The notes under the pieces are model-generated. The model made no database searches. It had not been told where the DNA came from and was given only the letters and a program-made list of their open reading frames with translations. From Sphingobacterium detergens (GTDB taxonomy: Bacteria; Bacteroidota; Bacteroidia; Sphingobacteriales; Sphingobacteriaceae), in the NCBI RefSeq assembly GCF_003610355.1, contig NZ_RAPY01000004.1, positions 62,001 through 126,000 of the forward strand: DNA of 64,000 nt. The letters run 5' to 3'. This document shows positions 53,607 through 61,315 of the stretch, one piece after another. Numbering within the stretch: the stretch's first letter is position 1; every line of letters starts with the position of its first letter. A program made the position numbers and the translations under genes.

Positions 53607-54266
53607 CTATTTCAATATAGCCTTCACATTAGCTACTGAAATTTCAGTGTAGTTTCTGATATACGTATCGCTAGTCGGGAGCTCCTCCTTTTTGTGCGTT
53701 GACAATACGGCAACAACTTTCATTCCCGCATTCTGTGCCGCTGTAATGCCCGAAAAAGAATCTTCAAACACAATGCATTTTTCAATTGGCATACCCAGAT
53801 TTTCCGCTGATTTCAAATAAACTTCGGGATGAGGTTTGTGCAGTTTTACATCCTCGCTGCTCAACGTTGATGAGAAAAGATCCCGGATCTTTAGTTCATC
53901 CAAAATCAGATCCATATTTTCTTTAGGAGCCGATGTTGCCACCGCAAGTTTGAAGCCCTTGTCTTTTAAATCTTTCAGAAATTCGATCAAGCCTTTAATA
54001 GGGGCAACATGTTCTTTATAGATGACCCTAAAAAGCTGCTCTTTTTCAAACTCAAGCGTACGTAACTCTTCAGGAGAGATCGGACGTTGAAAAAAATGTT
54101 GCATGATATAGCTGTTGTGTTTGCCATACATATGCTGTTCGAATTCTTCTTCAGTAGCCTGCTGTACGTTATGGTTTTTAAAAAAAGCTCTGAAAGCTTC
54201 TGCATGAAAGGGATTTGTGTGGCTTATAACCCCGTCCATATCAAAAATTGCCGCGTATTCTGTCAT
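53607..54266 (-). CDS. HAD-family hydrolase, beta-phosphoglucomutase-like
   Basis: This 219-residue cytoplasmic enzyme has the HAD motif I AAIFDMDGVISHTNPFH (nucleophile Asp9 and acid-base Asp11), a helical cap domain, motif II AVATSAPKENMDLIL and motif III/IV KPHPEVYLKSAENLGMP with KCIVFEDSFSGI. This subgroup (beta-phosphoglucomutase-like) includes sugar-phosphate phosphatases and mutases; the cap's specificity loop does not settle which. The Met at 54266 gives the family start; the open frame upstream lacks family sequence. Single-gene unit on the reverse strand. Confidence 0.88.
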   Translation of the reverse strand: MTEYAAIFDMDGVISHTNPFHAEAFRAFFKNHNVQQATEEEFEQHMYGKHNSYIMQHFFQRPISPEELRTLEFEKEQLFRVIYKEHVAPIKGLIEFLKDLKDKGFKLAVATSAPKENMDLILDELKIRDLFSSTLSSEDVKLHKPHPEVYLKSAENLGMPIEKCIVFEDSFSGITAAQNAGMKVVAVLSTHKKEELPTSDTYIRNYTEISVANVKAILK

Positions 54267-54341
54267 TTGGCTAATATACAATAATTGCTTTATTTGATTG
54301 TTTGGCAACTTTCATATTCTGGTAAATATTTTAAGATGATA

Positions 54342-56243
54342 TTACAATATGCTCAGATTATAACGTCCTTTATCGGAACCACTCACTTCTTTATGAAACT
54401 GAAAGAAATCCTCATAGTTGCTTGCTGGGTAATTTCCTTCGAAGAGCTCCAGTTTTCGATACGTGAAAAGTTTATTTCCTTTTATCTCCGACTTAAATTC
54501 ATATTTGCCAAACGGTTTTTCGATCACCTTTTGTTCGGGGGTTATTGTTTTTAAAATATTATTTGGCAGTGCAATGCTAATGCTGTCAATGTCAACATAT
54601 CCACGTTCTATAAAAATATCTTCTGTACGGTTTTTATTCTCAGATATGCTGGATTGGGTATTGAAAATATTGGGCTGAATCAGCATCTTATTACCGTTTT
54701 TTACTGCATAGTTTTTAATGGAAATTGACAAATTCTCTTCAATAAATGGTTTATCTTGTTTGTGTTCGGTGTATTTTACCTGTTCAAAATTAATGTTGTC
54801 GATATTATAATATTCTGCCAGCAGTTTAGTTTTCTCATTATTGCTTGCTAAAAGAATTTCCATATGATTTTCATACTGCGTACCATAAAATTTGGTGTTT
54901 AAGGAGCCTTTTATACTCCCATCATCGGATAGGCTAAGATCGGCATTACGAAGCTGAAGATTGATGGCATTGCTATATTTTGGCGTATGCATAATCACAC
55001 CACCATTTTCGGTACAGGCAATGACATCTCTGTCATCTGTAAAATTGCTTAGGAATCCAAAAGGGAGGTTCTGGCTGGTACATTCCAACCAGGTCGTGTC
55101 ATTTTTGAACGGCAGGCATAGGATTGCATGGTTTCCATCTTGTACATTTGCAAATGTTTTATGAAAATTCTCCTTGCGTTTACCCGCCTCAACCATACAG
55201 TAGTAAGAAGGTATACCTACAGCAGATAACATGCTTCCCATATAGTTGACCAAGGCTTTACAGTCACCATAACCTAAACGGTCAACCTCAGAGGCCGGGA
55301 AAGGCTCAAGTCCACCAATTCCAATCTGAATACTGATGTATCTCGTGTTTTTCTGCAAATAGTCATAGAGGATCTTCGCTTTTTCTTGATCCGATGAGGC
55401 GTTCTTTGTAAGTGATATGAACTTCTGTTTTGAAGCTTCAGTAAGATCTTGCTTTTTGCTTAATAATTTAGTTGAAAACCAGTCACCATACTCTTTCCAG
55501 TCACTAAAATTGCCTTCTTTTCCATAATAGACAAAGTTTTTGGGAACGATCAATACACTTGTTCTTTTCAGATTGGGATTGGGACTATAAGATTCCTCTT
55601 TTTTCGCTGGAATTTGTTCTGCATTCCATGTTTTACTGACTGTTTTGTCGGTTTTTTCCTCTTTGATATTACCTTTATAGTTTTTTGACTCGATACGGAA
55701 TTCGCTACCGATCGGAGTGATAAATTGGTAACTACTTTTTTCAACGGATACATTGTTTGAAACTTCCGGAGTCCACGAAGGAATGATTAAGTTTTGTTTA
55801 TGCCTTACTTCGTATTGATATTCGATGGTATAGGGGTAGCTATGATAATCCGGGATATAGACTTTCATCCTTGAGTCAGCAAACATTGTACTGTTGTCGA
55901 CTGCACTTACATCTTTAAAATCCTTGGTTGCAATTTTTTTCTGCAATATTCCCATTTCATTATAGATCGCACCCTTTATGCTTTTGATCTCATTTGATTT
56001 GTTATAATGTATCGGAAGAGCGGCATAGTAATCCCCGTTTTTATTATAAACGGTAATGACACGTGTAACGGTTTCAGTGACCTGCTCAGGGGATTTTACT
56101 TCCACGACAGTTTTATCATTTCGGACTGTTGCTACTGCCCGACTTTTTAGCGCGCCCGGAATCTGGGCAATATCGTAGTTTTCCTGAGCAATTGAAGCAA
56201 TTGGAATCAGGAAATAGGCTAAATTGGCAAATAACGTTTTCAT
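54342..56243 (-). CDS. Exported DUF3857/transglutaminase-like protein with Cys-His pair
   Basis: This 633-residue exported protein (signal ending ASIAQ) has an N-terminal DUF3857 beta-rich domain, then a transglutaminase-like papain-fold domain. The catalytic region shows RLGYGDCKALVNYMGSMLSA (Cys328), DGNHAILCLPF (His372) and WLECTSQNLPFG, where Glu387 stands in the place of the usual Asp. The C-terminal ~230 residues form a DUF3858-like region. The role may be cross-linking or hydrolysis of amide bonds in the envelope, but no member's substrate is known to me. It overlaps the preceding reverse gene by 4 bases, and that gene encodes a paralogue lacking the Cys-His pair. Confidence 0.82.
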   Translation of the reverse strand: MKTLFANLAYFLIPIASIAQENYDIAQIPGALKSRAVATVRNDKTVVEVKSPEQVTETVTRVITVYNKNGDYYAALPIHYNKSNEIKSIKGAIYNEMGILQKKIATKDFKDVSAVDNSTMFADSRMKVYIPDYHSYPYTIEYQYEVRHKQNLIIPSWTPEVSNNVSVEKSSYQFITPIGSEFRIESKNYKGNIKEEKTDKTVSKTWNAEQIPAKKEESYSPNPNLKRTSVLIVPKNFVYYGKEGNFSDWKEYGDWFSTKLLSKKQDLTEASKQKFISLTKNASSDQEKAKILYDYLQKNTRYISIQIGIGGLEPFPASEVDRLGYGDCKALVNYMGSMLSAVGIPSYYCMVEAGKRKENFHKTFANVQDGNHAILCLPFKNDTTWLECTSQNLPFGFLSNFTDDRDVIACTENGGVIMHTPKYSNAINLQLRNADLSLSDDGSIKGSLNTKFYGTQYENHMEILLASNNEKTKLLAEYYNIDNINFEQVKYTEHKQDKPFIEENLSISIKNYAVKNGNKMLIQPNIFNTQSSISENKNRTEDIFIERGYVDIDSISIALPNNILKTITPEQKVIEKPFGKYEFKSEIKGNKLFTYRKLELFEGNYPASNYEDFFQFHKEVSGSDKGRYNLSIL

Positions 56244-58216
56244 TTTTTTGTGGTTAATCTAATGTCTAATTTCTGCTGTTGTATAATGCGTGAATAGAGC
56301 TCTTTTAAAGAGAAATATTCGTCTACCGTAAATATTGGTTTATTAAAACTAAGGCTCCCCATAACCTCTAGTTTGGTGCCAGTTAGCTGTGTGATGTATT
56401 TATATCTTGCAGCAGATTCGGGAAGAGCCAAAGATACATTTTGTGGTTTATCGGTTACTTCGTATTGCTCCGGGATTTCCAATTGGATATTATATTGGAG
56501 CTTAGACTTAAATCCCATATCTACCGGATAAGTACGATCTTGAATTTTGAACGGATTATAGGATATGCGATCGATGACGTTTGGAGCAAGCGATAATATA
56601 TTGTTTTCTTGCTGTTTATTAACATCTAACGTAATATCAAAGGTCTCGTTTAGTACCTGATCGAGTTCGTTAAGATGTTCAATTTTGGCATTGGTAAAAC
56701 TGATGTTGGGCATCTCTTCATCCAGTTTTTCCCAATATTCTTCGAGAGAATTGAATTTGGCTATATGTTGCCTTTTTAAGAGCGCTTTATTGCCTTGACT
56801 GCTGATGATAAGTGTGCCCTTAATTTGACCTTGGTCATTCAGTACGCCCGTCAACGCATAGTATTGTTCGGATATCTCCTCGGAGGTTAGGGGGAACCAA
56901 TCTGAACTCTTTTTGGAGTATATGATTCGGCCACGCTCATTGAGGGATTGCAGTGACAACGAGCCAAAGGGTAGATAGCTATTCGATGCATCTAATTTGT
57001 ATTTGATTCCATCGATGTCCACACAGGCGATTACATAGTCAAAATCAGATAATACTGGAAATAGTGAATTGGGGTTGCCATTCCGTCTTGTCGATAAAAT
57101 AATTGGATAAGCATCTAAATCCGCAGCTTGTAGGGCAGTAATCAGCGATAAATTGATATCACCAATATTACCAGTTCTTTTTTCTAAGGCTTTTTCTATT
57201 CCATTTTCCGAATATTTTCCAAGATAGTTATTCCATTTTATCTGTTTCTTGATGTAGTCGTAGATTTTGTTGGCCTTTACCAATTTTGAATCATCTGGAG
57301 ATAAAAGCGTTGACAACGTAGTTTTGAATAGATCTGTTTTTTTGAATTGTCCACCAAAGGTCTTCTCATTCATTAATTCTGTGTCAACATCTTTCCATGT
57401 TTTACTAAATGTTTTTTTGACACCAGTGCTTGGATAAAATATGGACTCGAGTTCGTAATATATAGCGGATTTAAAATTTTTGGGAGAAGTCATAAAGTCT
57501 TCTTCAACAAAAGCTGGAATATTGGACATCGTATAGGTGAGCTTTGAACAATCCATTCTTACTCCATCCAAAAAAAGATATTCCTTCAAAACTTCTCCCT
57601 TTTTTTGGTCATCAAGTCTATAGGGGCCACGCAATACCACATTATAGGTAAAAGATGCTGGTATGATAGCGATATATTGGCTTTGTAATTTGGGGATATC
57701 ATCCTGAAATTTCCATGTCTTAAAATTAAATAGATCCTGTTCGAGGGTTCGATAAGAAACTTCTATGATGGATCCTTCTTTAATATTTGGAAGCGTGAAT
57801 TTGTTCAGATCGAGGTAAGTAGAGTAATTTTCTTTAAAAACCTTTTTATTTTCAAGTTCTGTTCGAATGATCTGTCCGTTTTCCAAATTGTAGGTAACAG
57901 CCTTCAATTCGTCTAAGTAGTCACGGATATAACTTCCTCTTTTATAGGACGGGATCTCGAAATTGGCTTTTTTAAAACCCTCCTTATTATTTATACGAAT
58001 GAGGACATGGTATTCGTGCATTAATTTTATGCGATGATCATAGTCATCGACGAAAACTGAGCTTTGCCCGAATTCTTTTAGCACAATAGCATTTGCATTG
58101 CTATCCAGTGCTGTAGTTGAGAAATCTGAAATGGCAACCTTACCAAAATCGAAATTCTGTCCAAAGATGTTCGAACAAAAACAAAATATTAAAAATAGCG
58201 TTAAAAAATGGCGCAT
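56240..58216 (-). CDS. Exported DUF3857 protein with degenerate transglutaminase site
   Basis: This 658-residue exported protein (signal ending CSNIFGQ) is a paralogue of the next gene, with the same DUF3857 then transglutaminase-like layout (EGSIIEVSYRTLEQDLFNFK, then KRTGNIGDINLSLITALQAA). Where the catalytic Cys is expected (GxC) it has Ile351, and where the His is expected it has Tyr394 in DFDYVIACV; Asp409 in YKLDASNSYLPFG is retained. It is therefore probably not a thiol enzyme, though the fold is preserved. I recall the same replacement pattern in other Bacteroidota members, so it is likely a conserved non-catalytic subfamily. Overlap of 4 bases with the downstream gene implies coupling. 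Confidence 0.8.
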   Translation of the reverse strand: MRHFLTLFLIFCFCSNIFGQNFDFGKVAISDFSTTALDSNANAIVLKEFGQSSVFVDDYDHRIKLMHEYHVLIRINNKEGFKKANFEIPSYKRGSYIRDYLDELKAVTYNLENGQIIRTELENKKVFKENYSTYLDLNKFTLPNIKEGSIIEVSYRTLEQDLFNFKTWKFQDDIPKLQSQYIAIIPASFTYNVVLRGPYRLDDQKKGEVLKEYLFLDGVRMDCSKLTYTMSNIPAFVEEDFMTSPKNFKSAIYYELESIFYPSTGVKKTFSKTWKDVDTELMNEKTFGGQFKKTDLFKTTLSTLLSPDDSKLVKANKIYDYIKKQIKWNNYLGKYSENGIEKALEKRTGNIGDINLSLITALQAADLDAYPIILSTRRNGNPNSLFPVLSDFDYVIACVDIDGIKYKLDASNSYLPFGSLSLQSLNERGRIIYSKKSSDWFPLTSEEISEQYYALTGVLNDQGQIKGTLIISSQGNKALLKRQHIAKFNSLEEYWEKLDEEMPNISFTNAKIEHLNELDQVLNETFDITLDVNKQQENNILSLAPNVIDRISYNPFKIQDRTYPVDMGFKSKLQYNIQLEIPEQYEVTDKPQNVSLALPESAARYKYITQLTGTKLEVMGSLSFNKPIFTVDEYFSLKELYSRIIQQQKLDIRLTTKK

Positions 58217-58283
58217 AACTTAGGCGTAATTTGTATACGAATATAAGTTTTTAGCCAAAATTAAACGATACCTCTAAAAAATA

Positions 58284-58658
58284 TTATTTGTCTATTTGTA
58301 GTAGATTGTCAATGACTTCGGTAATATTATCAATATCCTCACCATCTTCTAACATTGAAAATGCGAGGTAGGTTGCGTAGATCTCAGGACTAAACTTAAC
58401 ATGTTTGTCTGCAATGAACTTATCAATCTGTTGTTCATTGCATTCAAAATTGATGCTTTGCAATTCATTGAACAAGTTTGTTGAGATCGTCTGGTGATTT
58501 TCTCCACAGGCAAATCCTGCGATAATATGGAATAGAAATTTATCGGTTATTTCATCATCTTCCTTTTTGAACATAGCACGAATATGCTTATAATCGAATT
58601 TAGTTTTTGCACTATTGACTATAGTGTCCCAAATCTGATACTCCGCTTTTGTCTCCAT
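58284..58658 (-). CDS. Uncharacterised helical protein
   Basis: I do not recognise this 124-residue protein. It has no signal peptide or membrane segment and reads as mostly helical with many acidic residues: METKAEYQIWDTIVNSAKTK at the start, IRAMFKKEDDEITDKFLFHI in the middle, and a strongly acidic C-terminus (LEDGEDIDNITEVIDNLLQI). The start is a single in-frame Met with no nearby alternative. It lies 67 bases upstream of the DUF3857 gene on the same strand, so it may be the first gene of that unit. No function is proposed. Confidence 0.6.
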   Translation of the reverse strand: METKAEYQIWDTIVNSAKTKFDYKHIRAMFKKEDDEITDKFLFHIIAGFACGENHQTISTNLFNELQSINFECNEQQIDKFIADKHVKFSPEIYATYLAFSMLEDGEDIDNITEVIDNLLQIDK

Positions 58659-58792
58659 AGCTCACTTTAAATTTATATTGGTATAAGCAATATACTAAAA
58701 ATAATTCTATTCTAAGCAAGGATGACGACAAGATTTCTCTGAAAAAGACATACAGGTTGTATATCTTTTCTTTTGTTCTAGCTGAGTGTAGG

Positions 58793-58909
58793 TTAAGACT
58801 GTAGCAGTTTGAAAACCATTTCACCTAACAGGCAACCCAATAGAATTCCAAAAAGAATGGATAGACTTACTTTGAACCATACAGGGCTTGTTTTTAATGC
58901 TAATTTCAT
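58793..58909 (-). CDS. Small single-pass membrane protein (38 residues)
   Basis: This reverse-strand ORF encodes 38 residues with a basic start (MKLALKTSPVWFKVSLS), a hydrophobic segment rich in Leu, Ile and Gly (ILFGILLGCLLGEM) and a short end (VFKLLQS). The composition is typical of small membrane proteins in bacteria, which are commonly missed by length cutoffs. It lies 134 bases upstream of the 124-residue protein gene on the same strand, in otherwise empty DNA. No Shine-Dalgarno site is obvious, as is normal in Bacteroidota. Coding status is plausible but unproven. Confidence 0.45.
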   Translation of the reverse strand: MKLALKTSPVWFKVSLSILFGILLGCLLGEMVFKLLQS

Positions 58910-59095
58910 GGTGCAAAAATGCCTTAAAAATATCCTTTTATAAAGAAATTTAGCGAGGAAAATGCCTCCTGTAGTGATATGATGACAAGAGATTTTAGGC
59001 TTTGTGGTATGATAATTGAAAATTAATATTTGAATTCGATTTTTTTAGTAATTTAAGTCGGAAAATGATTTTTTGAAAAAGCCTGATTTATAATT

Positions 59096-59620
59096 ATGAT
59101 GACACGAATAGTATTGACAGTATTTCTATTTACCATAACAAAGATGGGACTGGGACAGCAGCTGAATATTGATAAGATCCGGAAAGATTATGCGGAGGCA
59201 GTAAAGGACGAGGATCTGTGTGAACGTAATTTTGATATACTCGATGACGGGGCTAAATCCACTACAGAGAAGGTCTATCGTGCCGCCTATGAGATATTAA
59301 TAGCAAAACACATGGGCAATCCATTTAAGAAAGTCGGCCAATTTAAAGAAGGTAAGAAGCATCTGGAGGAGTTGATCAAAGATAACCCCAATCATATCGA
59401 GGCAAGATTTATTCGATGGAGTGTGCAGGTTCATGCACCGTCTTTCTTGGGTTATAAAGATAATATCATCGAAGACAAAAACTTCTTGGTCAAAAACCTC
59501 CATAAGTTGCCGAATGAAGAGGCAAAATCAATTATTTACAATTATCTGAAAGGAGCTAATCCTTATTTGAAAGGTGAGCAGATATTCACTAATGTGGAGT
59601 TAAAGGAGTTAGGACAATAG
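59096..59620 (+). CDS. Exported protein of unknown function
   Basis: This 174-residue protein has a signal peptide (MTRIVLTVFLFTITKMGLGQ, using the second of two adjacent Met codons) and a helical mature part. QFKEGKKHLEELIKDNPNHI followed by EARFIRWSVQ resembles one tetratricopeptide-like helical hairpin. I remember similar short exported proteins in other Bacteroidota but no function. It is co-directional with, and 102 bases upstream of, the OmpA-family lipoprotein, which may indicate an envelope role. No catalytic or metal-binding motif is visible. Confidence 0.7.
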   Translation: MMTRIVLTVFLFTITKMGLGQQLNIDKIRKDYAEAVKDEDLCERNFDILDDGAKSTTEKVYRAAYEILIAKHMGNPFKKVGQFKEGKKHLEELIKDNPNHIEARFIRWSVQVHAPSFLGYKDNIIEDKNFLVKNLHKLPNEEAKSIIYNYLKGANPYLKGEQIFTNVELKELGQ

Positions 59621-59722
59621 ACGTTAAAGGATGTTAATTCGATAGGCTACTATTTTTTTGGCTGAAATATTGCTTTATCTTGGTTCAACGAATTAATTCA
59701 ACATCTACAAAATTAGAATGCT

Positions 59723-60601
59723 ATGAAAAATATAGTTTTTCCGATGTCCATACTGACCGCAAGTTTATTTTTTACGGGATGTGGTGTCAGTAAAAAAACA
59801 TATGTAGGTTTGCAGACAGAGTATAAAACCTTGCAAACACAGTATCAGGATAGTCAGCTTCAATTGACTGAAAGTCGGTCACGGATTAAAAGTTTGGAAG
59901 ATCAATTAGCTTCAGAACGGCAAAATAATGCTGATCTTAAAGCTGCTTATGCTGCCTTGCAAGGGTCTTTGGATAAGAGTATCAATCAAAACTCACAGGG
60001 AAATGTCAATATTTCCAAGCTTGTTGATGAAATCAATGCTTCAAATAAATACATTAAACACCTTGTTGAGACTAAGAACAAGTCTGACTCGTTGAATTTA
60101 GTATTGACAAATAATCTGACCCGCTCACTGAGTCGAGAGGAATTACAGGAGGTTGATGTGCAGGTGTTAAAAGGTGTCGTTTATATTTCACTGGCAGATA
60201 ATATGCTGTACAAGTCTGGAAGTTATGAAATCAGTGATCGTGCTGATATGACTTTAAGCAAAATAGCCAAGATTATTCAAGATTATAGGGATTATGAAGT
60301 GCTGATAGAAGGTAATACAGATACAGACCCGATTTCGAAACCCAATATTCGGAACAATTGGGATTTAAGTACATTACGGGCATCTTCTGTTGTTCAGGCA
60401 TTACAGACCAAGTATGGTGTTGATCCGAAGCGACTGACAGCCGGTGGTAGGGGAGAATATAATCCTGTAGCTGACAATTCAACGGCTCTTGGAAAACAAC
60501 GCAACCGGAGAACACAGATTATTATTACACCTAAGTTGGATCAATTTATGGAATTGATCGACAAAGCTCCAGAGCCGACTGAGGTTACACCGGCACAATA
60601 A
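59723..60601 (+). CDS. OmpA-family peptidoglycan-binding lipoprotein
   Basis: This 292-residue lipoprotein (signal MKNIVFPMSILTASLFFTG then Cys20) has a long coiled coil at ~25-125 (TLQTQYQDSQLQLTESRSRI, KSLEDQLASERQNNADLKAA) and a C-terminal OmpA-like domain. VLIEGNTDTDPISKP and NNWDLSTLRASSVVQALQTK then RLTAGGRGEYNPVADN are the peptidoglycan-binding signatures (including the Asp and Arg that hold diaminopimelate). It probably links the outer membrane to the cell wall. Its coiled coil may set the distance between the layers. It ends just before a strong terminator. Confidence 0.9.
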   Translation: MKNIVFPMSILTASLFFTGCGVSKKTYVGLQTEYKTLQTQYQDSQLQLTESRSRIKSLEDQLASERQNNADLKAAYAALQGSLDKSINQNSQGNVNISKLVDEINASNKYIKHLVETKNKSDSLNLVLTNNLTRSLSREELQEVDVQVLKGVVYISLADNMLYKSGSYEISDRADMTLSKIAKIIQDYRDYEVLIEGNTDTDPISKPNIRNNWDLSTLRASSVVQALQTKYGVDPKRLTAGGRGEYNPVADNSTALGKQRNRRTQIIITPKLDQFMELIDKAPEPTEVTPAQ

Positions 60602-60643
60602 TGAAAATTAGATAAATAGCTTTCACCTCGATATTGTGTATAG

Positions 60644-60680
60644 AAAAAAATCCTTTCCAAAAGCTGGAAAGGATTTTTTT
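60644..60680. terminator. Bidirectional hairpin terminator
   Basis: AAAAAAATCCTTTCCA pairs exactly with its complement around AAAGC, with long A and T runs. It separates the convergent OmpA-family and gluconate-dehydrogenase-like genes. Confidence 0.9.
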
Positions 60681-61312
60681 TATCCAAAGAATTTAGTAGG
60701 ATCAAAACCGTGTTCTTTCAGCACATCGTCCGGAACACCATTCCATACGCCTGGTTTGTTGCCGGCATATCCGATATCTTTGATGCCAATTTCGCTGGTG
60801 TAGAAGCCAGAAGACGTCAGGTTGCGCATTAATGAGAAAAATGCTGCTCCTTGCTGCATTTCAGGTTTTGCCAATTCAGGATAAGCAATTTCATCAATGA
60901 GTGCGAGCTGATCCTTTGTATCGCATTTTATAAATACATTGCCATGCCGTCTTTTGGTCTGAAGGTCAAGCCAGCGTAGTCCACCACGCATCGGGATTTT
61001 ATTGTCGGGCAAATCCTTTACAATAAACTCGATAAAATCCGGAACTCCCGCCTCGGAGGCGCTACCTGATTTGCTGTCCTTTGGAATAATGATGTCGGCT
61101 AAAACGGTAATTGTTGCCATTTCATGTTCATCAAAAAACTTCTCTTCTTTTAGCCGTGCTGTCCGTTCATATTCAAAATCTTGGATACCGGGTAGTTTAT
61201 CAGCATTTGCGGCTGTTGTATTTTTGGCGTCTTTTGTGTTACAAGCTGCGGTTAAAAGACCTGATCCAGCAGCAATAAAGCCTAATGCTTTTAGCGATTC
61301 TCTTCTATTCAT
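60680..61312 (-). CDS. Gluconate 2-dehydrogenase subunit 3-like protein (Tat-exported)
   Basis: This 210-residue protein has a twin-arginine signal, MNRRESLKALGFIAAGSGLL, followed by TAAC, so it is probably a Tat-exported lipoprotein. The mature part (EEKFFDEHEMATITVLADII, PKDSKSGSASEAGVPDFIEF) matches the small subunit of gluconate 2-dehydrogenase-like complexes. It is 3 bases downstream of the GMC oxidoreductase gene, its expected partner. The small subunit likely carries the export signal that brings the flavin subunit across folded, since the GMC protein has no signal peptide. The substrate (gluconate, other polyols or sugars) is not determined. Confidence 0.88.
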   Translation of the reverse strand: MNRRESLKALGFIAAGSGLLTAACNTKDAKNTTAANADKLPGIQDFEYERTARLKEEKFFDEHEMATITVLADIIIPKDSKSGSASEAGVPDFIEFIVKDLPDNKIPMRGGLRWLDLQTKRRHGNVFIKCDTKDQLALIDEIAYPELAKPEMQQGAAFFSLMRNLTSSGFYTSEIGIKDIGYAGNKPGVWNGVPDDVLKEHGFDPTKFFG

Positions 61313-61315
61313 GCT

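Noticed and set aside
58612..58824. Reverse 70-residue ORF overlapping the 124-residue gene and the small membrane protein
   Set aside because: Runs in a different frame through two better candidates and has a composition typical of shadow frames.
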